A stretch of 64,000 nt of DNA. Origin: Flavobacterium sp. 1355. Its GTDB lineage: Bacteria > Bacteroidota > Bacteroidia > Flavobacteriales > Flavobacteriaceae. Where the stretch lies: NCBI RefSeq assembly GCF_017833415.1, contig NZ_JAFICC010000008.1, positions 223,090-287,089 of the forward strand, given 5' to 3'. Below, in pieces: positions 35,999-44,043 of this stretch (the first letter of the stretch is position 1; each line of letters begins with the position of its first letter). The position numbers and the translations under genes are program-made. Below the pieces are notes generated by a model that was not told the DNA's origin, ran no database searches, and saw nothing but the letters and a program-made list of their open reading frames with translations.

Positions 35999-36895
35999 TT
36001 ATTTCTGATTATAAATTGCTGCAAATTCTTTTGCATAATCTGCCATTTTTGTTTTTCCAAAAACAGCCGGTTTATTGCGATTGTAATCTTCGGCCAGTAA
36101 GCCATTGTAAAGTCCGGCGTACATTTCGATTAAACCCGTTGCAATTTTTGGCTGCATTCCTGCTTGTATCAAACCGTTTAAAGATTCTTCATCGCTGGTT
36201 AAGACCCATTTTAAATCAGGTTTTCCGATAGCGGTTCCCAAAATTTTTGCTGTTTCATGTCCTGTAAGCTCTTCACTCGTCACATAACGAATTTTTCTTC
36301 CGTTAGCCGGAGTTGTGATTTCTTCGGTAATGGCAGAAGCAATGTCCAAAGGTGAAACCCACGGAATTATTTTGTCAGCCCCATAATTAACCGCTATAGC
36401 GTCAATGCTTTTGATCATCGGGATGTATGCCAATACATTGTAAAAGAAAGAAGTTGGACGCATAAAAGTGATCGATACATCTGAAAGTGTATTCAGGACA
36501 GCTTCGATTTCATTATAACGCTGAATGATGCCCGAATTTTTTTCTAAATGTGCCCCAATGCTGCTTAAAAACACCACTTTTTTTACACCCGATTTTGCAA
36601 TCGCTTCGCCATAACTATTTCCGATGTTGCGCGTAAAAGCATCCAAATCCAGATTAGCGTCAAAATAATTCGCCCTCGGAATCATGCAATACACAGCGTC
36701 TGAGCCTGCAAAGGTCTGGGTTAAAAACCCAATATCTTCTACAGAACCTATAGCCGCTTTTGCACCTAATTCTTCGATTGCTTTTTGGTTTTCGCGATTA
36801 CTCGAAATTATAGTAATCTCATGTCCTTTTTGCACTAACTCCTGAGCTAATGGCTTGCTTATGTTCCCTAAAGAACCCGTAATTGTAATTTTCAT
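35999..36895 (-). CDS. NmrA-like NAD(P)-binding protein
   Basis: This is an atypical short-chain dehydrogenase of the NmrA/QorB type. I start it at 36895 because MKITITGSLGNISKPLAQELVQKGHEITIISS then gives a proper Rossmann strand and glycine loop; 8 extra codons upstream add nothing. VEDIGFLTQTFAGSDAVYCMIPR, VVFLSSIGAH and FMRPTSFFYN are typical. NmrA-like proteins either reduce quinones or sense NADP; this cannot be decided here. The glycine loop GSLGNIS differs from the common GxTGxxG (GATGxxG), as in many NmrA relatives. The AraC gene follows 5 bases later. Confidence 0.88.
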   Translation of the reverse strand: MKITITGSLGNISKPLAQELVQKGHEITIISSNRENQKAIEELGAKAAIGSVEDIGFLTQTFAGSDAVYCMIPRANYFDANLDLDAFTRNIGNSYGEAIAKSGVKKVVFLSSIGAHLEKNSGIIQRYNEIEAVLNTLSDVSITFMRPTSFFYNVLAYIPMIKSIDAIAVNYGADKIIPWVSPLDIASAITEEITTPANGRKIRYVTSEELTGHETAKILGTAIGKPDLKWVLTSDEESLNGLIQAGMQPKIATGLIEMYAGLYNGLLAEDYNRNKPAVFGKTKMADYAKEFAAIYNQK

Positions 36896-36937
36896 TTGTC
36901 TATTTTTTTGATGATACAAAGTTGTGCAACATCAAAT

Positions 36938-36964
36938 CAATAGTTGTAGCCAAATCTACTATTG
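36938..36964. promoter_or_regulatory. Candidate operator and -7 element upstream of NmrA-AraC genes
   Basis: CAATAGT (36938-36944) and ACTATTG (36958-36964) are perfect complements 13 bases apart. Inside lies, on the minus strand, TAGATTTG (36951-36958), a match to the -7 word TAnnTTTG. The start codon is 56 bases downstream. A palindrome over the promoter is a plausible regulator site. Confidence 0.4.
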
Positions 36965-36998
36965 TCTTAGCCTAAAAAAAGAAAACAGGTTTTAGAAA

Positions 36999-37484
36999 TT
37001 ATTTTGCAGATAATTTTTTTTCGTTTTCTGTCTGAGGTTTGTCTTTTCCGTTTGGCTGCCCTTTTCCGGTTGTAATTAGTTTTTTGAGGCTGTTCTGGAT
37101 GTAATTGGTCCAGGAATCTTTACAGATTTCAAAACATTCGTAATCCGGAACCAAGCCAAAATGTGTAAATTTAAGTGCTGTTTTGCCGTCTTTTTCAGAG
37201 ATTTCAAAAGTTGGTTTTGTACCTGTCCATTCTTTTTCGTCTTCTGTAAATTTAAAATAATTATCTTCTACCAGCCAGACAACCTTCTGGTTCGGAATCA
37301 CTTCAGTCAACTTAACTTTACAGCGATGTATATCTTCATAATGATAATTGAATTCATCATTTTGTTTTGCTGTATTTCCTTCTATTTCTTCAGACCACCA
37401 ACCGCGAACATTGGTCACAGCATTAAAAACTTCAGATGGAGATTGATTGACTATAAGTGTTGTGGTAAAATCCTGTGTGCTCAT
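36999..37484 (-). CDS. SRPBCC/AHSA1-domain protein
   Basis: This is a second START-like protein, about 161 residues from the chosen start MSTQDFTTTLIVNQSPSEVFNAVTNVRGWWSEEI. The first 10 codons of the open frame are not expected to be translated. VIPNQKVVWLVEDNYF, KPTFEISEKDGKTALKFTHFGLVPDYECFEICKDSW are typical of the AHSA1 branch of this fold. The function is unknown. A short lysine-rich tail (KDKPQTENEKKLSAK) follows. It differs strongly from the SRPBCC protein at 27820, so it is not a recent duplicate. Confidence 0.85.
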   Translation of the reverse strand: MSTQDFTTTLIVNQSPSEVFNAVTNVRGWWSEEIEGNTAKQNDEFNYHYEDIHRCKVKLTEVIPNQKVVWLVEDNYFKFTEDEKEWTGTKPTFEISEKDGKTALKFTHFGLVPDYECFEICKDSWTNYIQNSLKKLITTGKGQPNGKDKPQTENEKKLSAK

Positions 37485-37584
37485 TGTATATGATTTTAGA
37501 AAGTTAGATAACAAATTTACAATCTAAAAGTCAATATGTTAGGGCTCGTAAGAGACAATTTTAAGGGTGGATTCGGACAGATAA

Positions 37585-37606
37585 TTAGATTTTAGATTTT
37601 AGATTT
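37585..37606. repeat. TTAGATT heptamer repeat
   Basis: Three head-to-tail copies of TTAGATT occur here, next to the inverted repeat at 37613-37693. This is a short slippage-type repeat like the other word repeats in the window. Confidence 0.7.
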
Positions 37607-37612
37607 TTTTTT

Positions 37613-37693
37613 GTCATTTCGACGAAGGAGAAATCACATCCAACATTCCAGCATTGGGGGTTACGCGCGTGATTTCTCCTTCGTCGAAATGAC
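37613..37693. repeat. Perfect 25-bp inverted repeat, GACGAAGGA family
   Basis: The left arm (37613-37637, starting GTCATTTCGACGAAGGAGAA) and right arm (37669-37693) are exact complements around a 31-base loop. It lies between the flavodoxin-like gene and the SRPBCC gene. It is the shortest and cleanest member of the family also seen at 6401 and 11296. Confidence 0.93.
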
Positions 37694-37738
37694 AAAACGG
37701 CCGTAAATGCTGTAATTATAATATGCGTTTCGATTTAT

Positions 37739-38332
37739 TTAGAAATTCTTTTTAATTCTCTCTACAACATTTTCAATTTCCTGCATATGGTTTTCCATCA
37801 CTTTTTCTAATTCCAAAGTGCCTCCCAGAATAAGCATTTCTTTATTTTCGAATCGTTTTCCGAGCCTGTCATCGAGCATAATGTTTTGCATGCTTTGTGC
37901 AATTCCTATTTCTTTTAGAAACTCGTTTGGATGCCCGGCTGTACAGATTACAATTCCATGCGGTATGGTTTTCATTTTTTTATACTCATCAGTTTGTCCA
38001 TAGGCATATCCTACAGAATAAACCCTGTCAAACCAGCCTTTTAGTTTGGCCGGACAATCACTCCACCACACAGGATATAAAAAGATAATGCAATTGGCGT
38101 TTTCAATTTTCTCATGTTCTGTCAGAACATCTTCAGAAATCGGAAGTTCTCTTTTGGCAAATCCTTCTCTTTCATATTCAATTGCAGACATATCACTTTG
38201 AAAATTCATTGCATATAAATCAGAAATTTCAAGATTCCAGTTTTGTTTTAAAATTAAAGATTTTAACTGCTTTAAGATCTGAAAAGTATAAGATTTTTCA
38301 TTTGGGTGACTGTAAACTATTAGAATATTCAT
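37739..38332 (-). CDS. Flavodoxin-fold NAD(P)H quinone oxidoreductase
   Basis: This is a 197-residue FMN/FAD enzyme of the NQO1/MdaB/KefF group that reduces quinones by two electrons. NILIVYSHPNEKSYTFQILKQL begins the flavodoxin fold, FLYPVWWSDCPAKLKGWFDRVYSVGYAY is the diagnostic flavin-binding segment, and GIVICTAGHP follows. The likely role is quinone or electrophile detoxification in the cytoplasm. It is a single gene between the 37613 inverted repeat and the arginase-like gene. Confidence 0.9.
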   Translation of the reverse strand: MNILIVYSHPNEKSYTFQILKQLKSLILKQNWNLEISDLYAMNFQSDMSAIEYEREGFAKRELPISEDVLTEHEKIENANCIIFLYPVWWSDCPAKLKGWFDRVYSVGYAYGQTDEYKKMKTIPHGIVICTAGHPNEFLKEIGIAQSMQNIMLDDRLGKRFENKEMLILGGTLELEKVMENHMQEIENVVERIKKNF

Positions 38333-38399
38333 GGCAGTTTTTAATGGAAAGGTTGTGGATTTTTTTCTTTGTTTAACGAAAATAACAAAAATCCAGGAC

Positions 38400-39299
38400 T
38401 TAATTATTTGCCTTATTAAAAGCAGAGGTTATATTATCTACAAAAGCAGTGGTGTATTCTCCCGTTTTGTCTAAATCAGGATCGAGAATTGTTATTTCTA
38501 GCCCGGCAAGTTTGTTACTTTTGAATAAGATAAAAGTCAGCTCATTAAATTCATCGTAAGTTAACCCATCCGGAGTTCGGCTGTCAACGCAGGGCATTAC
38601 CAAATCATTCAGAACATCAACATCAATATGAAGCCAGAAGCCATCAAGGTTTTTACTTTCAATTTCAGACAGAAAAGATACGGCACATTCTTTAATTCTT
38701 TTTTTTCTTAAAATTTCCAGACTGATATAAGTTGCTTTTGACTGACGGATTTCATTTTCATATTCGTCATCGTATTCACGATTGCCCACGCACCAAAGGT
38801 TTTCTTCTTTGATGTAGGGGGCTAGATTTAAAATATTGGTTAGTTTCCTGTGTCCGTTTCCGGTTACAATTGATGCTGCCATTCCGCCAACGCCGCCTGT
38901 TTCAGACAAAGAAACATCCATAAAATCGGTATGACCGTCCAGGTAAAATAAACCGTAATTTCCTTTTTGTTTCAAGGCAATTGCCGATCCCAAAAGGATG
39001 CTGCAGTCTCCGCCAACTATAAAAGGGAATTTGTCCTCTTGCAATACTTTAGTAATTAATTGAGACTGGTGTATCGCATAATCAATTAAGGAACTGATGT
39101 TGAGAATTCCAGTTTCAACGTCTTTCTGATTGCTGTATGCTGGAGCATCAAGCCTTAAGACAGTTTCAGGATTAAGGGCAGTATACAGATTGTGTTTTCT
39201 AAGCCAATCGGGCAAATGTTTTACTCCGGGTTCTTTTCCCGGATGAAGTTCTTTTAAACCCAGATTAGACGGAAATTCAATTATGCATATTGCTTTCAT
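38400..39299 (-). CDS. Arginase/agmatinase-family protein with altered metal motif
   Basis: This is a 299-residue ureohydrolase-fold protein, a relative of arginase, agmatinase and formimidoylglutamase. Metal motifs are GGDCS (96-100), DGHTD (121-125) and HIDVDV (224-229). The Asp/His ligands Asp121, His123, Asp125, Asp226 and Asp228 are kept. The usual His of GGDH is Cys99 here, which would change the first manganese site. The substrate is thus uncertain, and classic arginase activity is not assured. It starts 9 bases after the lipoprotein gene stop. No arginine or polyamine genes are near. Confidence 0.85.
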   Translation of the reverse strand: MKAICIIEFPSNLGLKELHPGKEPGVKHLPDWLRKHNLYTALNPETVLRLDAPAYSNQKDVETGILNISSLIDYAIHQSQLITKVLQEDKFPFIVGGDCSILLGSAIALKQKGNYGLFYLDGHTDFMDVSLSETGGVGGMAASIVTGNGHRKLTNILNLAPYIKEENLWCVGNREYDDEYENEIRQSKATYISLEILRKKRIKECAVSFLSEIESKNLDGFWLHIDVDVLNDLVMPCVDSRTPDGLTYDEFNELTFILFKSNKLAGLEITILDPDLDKTGEYTTAFVDNITSAFNKANN

Positions 39300-39308
39300 A
39301 ATCTGGCT

Positions 39309-39695
39309 TTATTTAATACGAACATATTCAGACTGATAGCAGTCATGGCATTCATCATTTAAATACAAAGTATTGCCTTTTATTTCAAAAGACTGACTTG
39401 GCATATCTTCAATTACAATCATTTTTCGATCATTGCCGTAAATAGAATTTTGTGTCTGTATTGAATAAGCTTTTTTAGAAATTAAATTTTCGTTTTCATA
39501 TCTTTTAATCACAGAAGAAGAAATTTCAAGAGTTATCGTTTTGTTTTCCGATTCCGGCGTAATTTTTTTTCCTATAAATCCGCCAGTAGAACTTACCCAG
39601 TTCCATTTTCCGTTTAATGAATTTTCTGAAGAAGGTTCGATTTTGGCACTACAGGAAAACAAAACGAATAGTATTATATAAGCAAAATTTTTCAT
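39309..39695 (-). CDS. Small lipoprotein of unknown function
   Basis: This 128-residue protein has a signal peptide ending in a lipobox (AYIILFVLFSC, Cys15). The rest is a small beta-rich domain (SLNGKWNWVSSTGGFIGKKITPE, FEIKGNTLYLNDECHDCYQSEYVRI), similar to lipocalin-like or META-like cell-envelope proteins. The C-terminal CHDC pair might bind metal or form a disulfide. It sits just upstream of the arginase-like gene (9-base gap), probably co-transcribed. Confidence 0.72.
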   Translation of the reverse strand: MKNFAYIILFVLFSCSAKIEPSSENSLNGKWNWVSSTGGFIGKKITPESENKTITLEISSSVIKRYENENLISKKAYSIQTQNSIYGNDRKMIVIEDMPSQSFEIKGNTLYLNDECHDCYQSEYVRIK

Positions 39696-39801
39696 GAGAT
39701 GGAGTCAGATTAATAGGTTAGTATTCTTTTTACAGATAACATACACGATGAAAGGTTGCTTATAATTAGAATAATCTTTTTATTATTTCAGGACTAAATT
39801 T

Positions 39802-40953
39802 CTATATAAAAACTTTCTTTCCTGTTTCTGCTGCTTTGTATATAGCATTGATAACCTTTATGTCTTTTAATCCTTCTTCTCCGGTTATGTGATTTGGCAG
39901 TTTTTTGTTTTCCAATAATACTTTGCAAATTTCGTCCATTTGCGTTTTTTGCTGATTTATTGCCGGAAATTTCAATTCCTTTTCGGATGTTTTACCTGTA
40001 TAAGGACCATAACTCAATGCAGGGCTTAATTCAAAAGAACCCTCATCTGCCGTTGCATAAAACCGATCTATATTATAGCCGCATGAAGTATTGCAATTGG
40101 CGTTTGCTCCACTCGGAAACTCCATTTGCCATGATATGCTTTCTTCCGTTTCAGAAAATCTGTTTTTATCATTTACATGACCAAATTGTGCAGTAACTGC
40201 AATTGGTTCTTCTCCCAAAACATAACGGCTTAACTGAATGCAATAAATTCCTAAATCCATTAAGGGGCCACCACCGGATAATTTTTTATTTAATCGCCAT
40301 TCGTTACGGTCATTTTTATCGACTACGGGTTTGGTTAGAGTATCATAAGTTTTATAACCGAGTGAAGCTTCAATAAAACGTACTTTTCCGAAAACTTTTT
40401 CTTGTCCTAATCTTTTTAATTCTAAGTGATAAGGTTCATAATGTAAACGATATCCAACTGCCAGTTGTACATTGTTGTCATTGCAGGCTTTTATCATTTC
40501 CTCACAGTCTTTTGCAGAGATTGCCATTGGTTTTTCTGTGATAACATGTTTTCCTGCTTTTGCCGCACGAATTGTAAATTCTTTGTGTAAACTGTTTGGC
40601 AAAACAACATATACAAGATCAATATCGGGATTGTTTTTTATTTCGTCAAAATTCTGATAGTTGTAGATATTTTTGTCCTGAATATTATATTTGGTTTTCC
40701 ATTTTTCTGCCTTTGAGGGAGTTCCTGTAACAATTCCGGCTAGATTGCAATATTCAGAAACCTCAATTCCTTTGGCTAACAATTCGGCATAGATTCCTAA
40801 GCCGCAGAGCGCAATGTTCATTTTCTTTCCTGTATAAGGTTTTTTTTCATCTTCTGATGCTGTTAAAAAGGAGGGAAGCGTCGTAATGACAACAGATGCT
40901 CCTAGTCCGACACCGAATTTATTAACAAACGAACGTCTTGAAATTTTTTTCAT
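39802..40953 (-). CDS. Gfo/Idh/MocA-family oxidoreductase with Tat signal
   Basis: This 383-residue NAD(P)-dependent sugar-type oxidoreductase carries a twin-arginine signal (SRRSFVNKFGVGLGASVV). It should therefore be exported folded with its cofactor. The Rossmann domain follows (MNIALCGLGIYAELLAKGI), with the catalytic segment VITEKPMAISAKDCEEMI near 140. GGGPLMDLGIYCIQLSRYVLGEEP starts the C-terminal domain. Similar proteins act on glycoside or sugar derivatives, but the substrate is unknown. It is about 105 bases from the lipoprotein gene and not clearly in its operon. Confidence 0.9.
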   Translation of the reverse strand: MKKISRRSFVNKFGVGLGASVVITTLPSFLTASEDEKKPYTGKKMNIALCGLGIYAELLAKGIEVSEYCNLAGIVTGTPSKAEKWKTKYNIQDKNIYNYQNFDEIKNNPDIDLVYVVLPNSLHKEFTIRAAKAGKHVITEKPMAISAKDCEEMIKACNDNNVQLAVGYRLHYEPYHLELKRLGQEKVFGKVRFIEASLGYKTYDTLTKPVVDKNDRNEWRLNKKLSGGGPLMDLGIYCIQLSRYVLGEEPIAVTAQFGHVNDKNRFSETEESISWQMEFPSGANANCNTSCGYNIDRFYATADEGSFELSPALSYGPYTGKTSEKELKFPAINQQKTQMDEICKVLLENKKLPNHITGEEGLKDIKVINAIYKAAETGKKVFI

Positions 40954-41012
40954 GGATTTGTTTTTTGGTTATAGTAAATAGTTAGTAGCCAACTTTATAA
41001 AAAGTTACATAA

Positions 41013-41402
41013 TCATTTTAGTCGAATTAAAATTCCTTTTCGTTTAACGATATTTTTATAATCCCACTGAATATTTTTTGCTTTTTCCAGCCATCGTTTC
41101 AAATCTTCCTGATTAATCTGATCGATAGCTGTATAATGCATTTCTGCTGCTTTAAATGATCCTTCGTTCACCAGTTTTTCTTCATCAAAAGACTGACCGC
41201 TCCAAAAGAGCAATCGAACATCCTTTTTTAGTTTGCTGTATCCCACAATCGGATTTCCGTCTAAAAACCAAACCGGGTGCGCGTGCCAGATTTTGCTTTC
41301 CGCGTCTGGCAGGTTTTCATTTATAAAATGGTAAAGCGCATTGCAGATTTCTTTATCTGTATCTGATTGCAAATTATTATATGCTTCAATATCCTGATTC
41401 AT
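41013..41402 (-). CDS. DUF1801-like protein
   Basis: This is a 129-residue protein of the DUF1801/YdhG group. NLQSDTDKEICNALYHFINENLPDAESKIWHAHPVWFLDGNPIVGYSKLKKDVRLLFW is the recognisable core, and a C-terminal helix plus strand (RWLEKAKNIQWDYKNIVKRKGILI) follows. The function is unknown. It is the third DUF1801-type gene in the window. It follows the SUFU gene by 49 bases on the same strand. Confidence 0.82.
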   Translation of the reverse strand: MNQDIEAYNNLQSDTDKEICNALYHFINENLPDAESKIWHAHPVWFLDGNPIVGYSKLKKDVRLLFWSGQSFDEEKLVNEGSFKAAEMHYTAIDQINQEDLKRWLEKAKNIQWDYKNIVKRKGILIRLK

Positions 41403-41451
41403 GTTATTTTGAATTTAGTTGTTACAGATTGATAAAAAACAAGTGCAAAGT

Positions 41452-42096
41452 TTATTTCCTGTGAAGATCTGTGATTAATAAAGGATTATTTTCTTTTAAC
41501 TTATTTACAATTTCTTCAACCGATGTCCGGCCTTCTTTAATAGCTTCAAATTCAGCAGATGTTATGCCAACTATCTGTAAAAATGAAACTTCTCCATGAG
41601 GTGTTTGTTTTTTTTCGATTTCGGGATCAGCAACAAAAATTAAAGCCGTAATATCTGTTTTGGTATCAAGTCGAATGGGGCCGTTTGCCGGCATGTAATG
41701 AAATTCTTCAAACCAGTTTCCGCTGCTAAAAACATATTTGGCAATGTTTTGTAAAAGAGCAACTGCCCAGCCAGGATTTCCTTCATCTTCTTCAAAAGGT
41801 TTTAATCTAAAAGTTAGTTCAAATCCCCATTTACTAAATTCTCCGTTTACTTTTTCTTCATTATAATACAATTCAGAAAAACCATAAGTTACAAAATGAA
41901 AGTGTTCTGTTTGTTTTTTACTGTCATAAATACTCACTCCGTCAAGCGGATATTCTCCGCCAAGCATATAACTTATTGCCGGAGCAAAATGTTTAGGTTC
42001 CTGATTTGGATAAAGTCGTTCAAGTTCTGTATCGATTGATAACCAGCCAACTGCGTCATCTTCTGAAAATTTCTTCTTGTATTCCTCTAATGTCAT
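41452..42096 (-). CDS. Suppressor-of-fused (SUFU) domain protein
   Basis: This 214-residue protein contains a SUFU domain, named after the animal Hedgehog regulator but widespread in bacteria. HFAPAISYMLGGEYPLDGVSIYDS, FHFVTYGFSELYYNE, GFELTFRLKPFEEDEGNPGWAVALLQNIAKYVFSSGNWF and LIFVADPEI are diagnostic. In bacteria these domains often occur as immunity proteins near polymorphic toxins. No toxin gene lies beside this one, so that role is unsupported here. It is probably cytosolic. Confidence 0.88.
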   Translation of the reverse strand: MTLEEYKKKFSEDDAVGWLSIDTELERLYPNQEPKHFAPAISYMLGGEYPLDGVSIYDSKKQTEHFHFVTYGFSELYYNEEKVNGEFSKWGFELTFRLKPFEEDEGNPGWAVALLQNIAKYVFSSGNWFEEFHYMPANGPIRLDTKTDITALIFVADPEIEKKQTPHGEVSFLQIVGITSAEFEAIKEGRTSVEEIVNKLKENNPLLITDLHRK

Positions 42097-42240
42097 CTTT
42101 GTATTTTTAAAATTAAAATGAATTACAAGATAGAAATTTTTGAGCCAATAAATGAATTTTGTTTTTACCTAATTCTAAATTATTAATAAGCTTACAATTA
42201 TACTTAAGTGCTGATTGAAGTGTTGGGTATGGTTAGTTTT

Positions 42241-42248
42241 TATTTTTG
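42241..42248 (+). promoter_or_regulatory. Candidate -7 element of the alpha/beta hydrolase gene
   Basis: TATTTTTG matches TAnnTTTG. A TTG at 42223-42225 lies 15 bases upstream, a short -33 spacing. A start site near 42255 would exclude the more upstream start codon at 42215 and supports translation from 42266. Confidence 0.45.
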
Positions 42249-42265
42249 TCAAAAATTACAGGGAT

Positions 42266-43279
42266 ATGAAAAAATATAAAATTATAATGTCAGTTTGTTT
42301 CCTGGCATTCTACCAGACAAATTCACAGAATAATAAAATTACGACAGTTAAGACAAATAAAATGGAAGTTATAAAAACCAAAAGTCATATAGACAATTTA
42401 AATGTTGCAATACATTATATGCAGGCAAGGCAAAAAACAAATGATTATCCTGTTCTTTTTCTTCATGGTTCATCATTTCCGACAGCGCTTTCTTTTGGTT
42501 TTAAAATGGATAATTCATCCTGGATGACCAACTTATCAGACCATGGATATAATGTCTTTGCATTGGATTTTTTGGGTTACGGAAATTCAGACCGATATCC
42601 TGAGATGGAGAATAATACTCGAAGCGGCAGAATAATCGGAAGGGCAGAAGAAGTGGCATTGGATGTTGACAGAGCTGTAAATTTAATTCTGCAAAGAACA
42701 GGCAAAAACAAAGTGTATTTAATTGGTCATTCCTGGGGTGGAAGTGTAGCGGCATATTATGCATCAAAATTTCCTGAGAAAATAAAAAAGCTGGTTTTGT
42801 TTGCGACAATCACGGGCAAAAATGAAGATTCAAAGCCTGAAGAAATAAAGGATTCTTTTGTTGACATGACTGCAAAACAAAGAATTAATGCCATGGCAAT
42901 GCTTACGCCAAAAGACAAGTCTTGTCAATTAGAAAAAGAAGTTTTCGAAAATTGGGGTAAACTTTGGGAAGAAAGCGATCCTTTGTTTAGAAAACTGAAT
43001 ACGGGAAATATTCGTTTTCCTGCTGGTCCCAATCAGGATGTGGAAGATTTATTGCACAATAAGTCCTATTATAATCCCGAAAATATAAAAGCGCCAACAT
43101 TAGTAATAAGAGGCAACTGGGATAAATATCCTAATGATACTGATGCAAGGGAATTGTTTACGTCACTTAAAAATGCAAAATCAAAATATGTAATCCTTGA
43201 TTCAGGTACGCATGTGGCACATTTAGAAACCAGCCGAAAGCAATTGTATGAAGAGACGCTGGTTTTTTTAAAAAAGTAA
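42266..43279 (+). CDS. Exported alpha/beta hydrolase
   Basis: This 337-residue alpha/beta hydrolase is read from 42266 (MKKYKIIMSVCFLAFYQTNSQ), giving a signal peptide. The upstream start at 42215 would bury it and lies ahead of the candidate promoter. VLFLHGSSFPT is the oxyanion segment, GHSWGGS carries the nucleophilic serine, and GTHVAHLETSRK holds the catalytic histidine. The acid is probably in LVIRGNWDKYPNDTDA. Haloalkane or epoxide hydrolases and esterases share this layout, so the substrate stays open. It is the only plus-strand gene between 26.7 and 59 kb. Confidence 0.88.
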   Translation: MKKYKIIMSVCFLAFYQTNSQNNKITTVKTNKMEVIKTKSHIDNLNVAIHYMQARQKTNDYPVLFLHGSSFPTALSFGFKMDNSSWMTNLSDHGYNVFALDFLGYGNSDRYPEMENNTRSGRIIGRAEEVALDVDRAVNLILQRTGKNKVYLIGHSWGGSVAAYYASKFPEKIKKLVLFATITGKNEDSKPEEIKDSFVDMTAKQRINAMAMLTPKDKSCQLEKEVFENWGKLWEESDPLFRKLNTGNIRFPAGPNQDVEDLLHNKSYYNPENIKAPTLVIRGNWDKYPNDTDARELFTSLKNAKSKYVILDSGTHVAHLETSRKQLYEETLVFLKK

Positions 43280-43348
43280 ATGATGATTTATATGCTGAAA
43301 AGTTGAATAAATTATTTTTTACTTTCAGAATTTGATTTCCATCTTAAA

Positions 43349-43381
43349 ACAAAAATCCGACTTGTTTTCACAAATCGGATT
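43349..43381. terminator. Shared terminator of alpha/beta hydrolase and TPM genes
   Basis: AATCCGACTTGT and ACAAATCGGATT form a 12-bp stem (one G-U) with loop TTTC. The minus strand ends in a T-rich run past the TPM stop; the plus side ends in TCTTTCT. It lies between two convergent genes. Confidence 0.8.
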
Positions 43382-43385
43382 CTTT

Positions 43386-43874
43386 CTATTCCAGCTTTTT
43401 TATAATCTGAGCACTTCCTGTTTCGAGACCTTTATAATAATCGCCCTTTTTTAATTCAGGAACTACATAGGTGTTTACAATATTTTCTATTTCCTGATTG
43501 GTCAATTTATTACTTATTTTATTATCTCCCAGAATTTGTATTTGCCTTAAATCTTTACTGATTACAAATAAAATTGAGGGTTCTAGTTTGAGCCCAATAC
43601 GTAAATACCTGTGCAGATCTTCAGAATAATTGGATAAGTCTCTGTACGAAGGAGTAGCAGATATGGTGACTACAATAATTTTATTTCCTGTTTTTGTTTC
43701 AAATGTCTTTAAAGTTCCATTCAAAGCTTTTACCTGATTTGGATTCAGGATATTTTCAAAGTCATTTACGTTGTCATAAGAGTTGGCAAAGATATTTTTT
43801 GCCTCGGTTTTTGTTTGTCCAAAACTATTGGACGTAAAAAGGGCTAAGGCAAAAATGAAAAATATTTTTTTCAT
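43386..43874 (-). CDS. Exported TPM-domain protein
   Basis: This 162-residue protein has a signal peptide (residues 1-19) and a TPM domain (formerly DUF477). VNDFENILNPNQVKALNGTLKTFETKTGNKIIVVTI, LSNYSEDLHRYLRIG, SILFVISKDLRQIQILGDNKISNKL are typical. Plant TLP18.3 homologs have acid phosphatase activity linked to photosystem repair; bacterial members are less clear. No membrane segment or Gly-rich tail follows the domain, unlike many bacterial TPM proteins. It is likely periplasmic. It is flanked by two near-identical hairpins. Confidence 0.88.
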   Translation of the reverse strand: MKKIFFIFALALFTSNSFGQTKTEAKNIFANSYDNVNDFENILNPNQVKALNGTLKTFETKTGNKIIVVTISATPSYRDLSNYSEDLHRYLRIGLKLEPSILFVISKDLRQIQILGDNKISNKLTNQEIENIVNTYVVPELKKGDYYKGLETGSAQIIKKLE

Positions 43875-43980
43875 GAGTAGATTTGGTTTTTGGGAGCTGC
43901 AAAAATACCACTTTATTATTAAAATTGTGTCCTCAATCTAATATCAAAAAGTTAATGTTTGTGTAGAAAAAGTATTTAAT

Positions 43981-44014
43981 AAAAAAAATCCGACTTGCTT
44001 TCACAAATCGGATT
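43981..44014 (-). terminator. Terminator of lpdA
   Basis: On the minus strand a stem of AATCCGATTTGTG.. with ..CAAGTCGGATT is followed by eight T. It is almost identical to the hairpin at 43354-43381, differing by one loop base. Confidence 0.88.
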
Positions 44015-44043
44015 TCAATTGAAAATAATATATATTTAATGTC

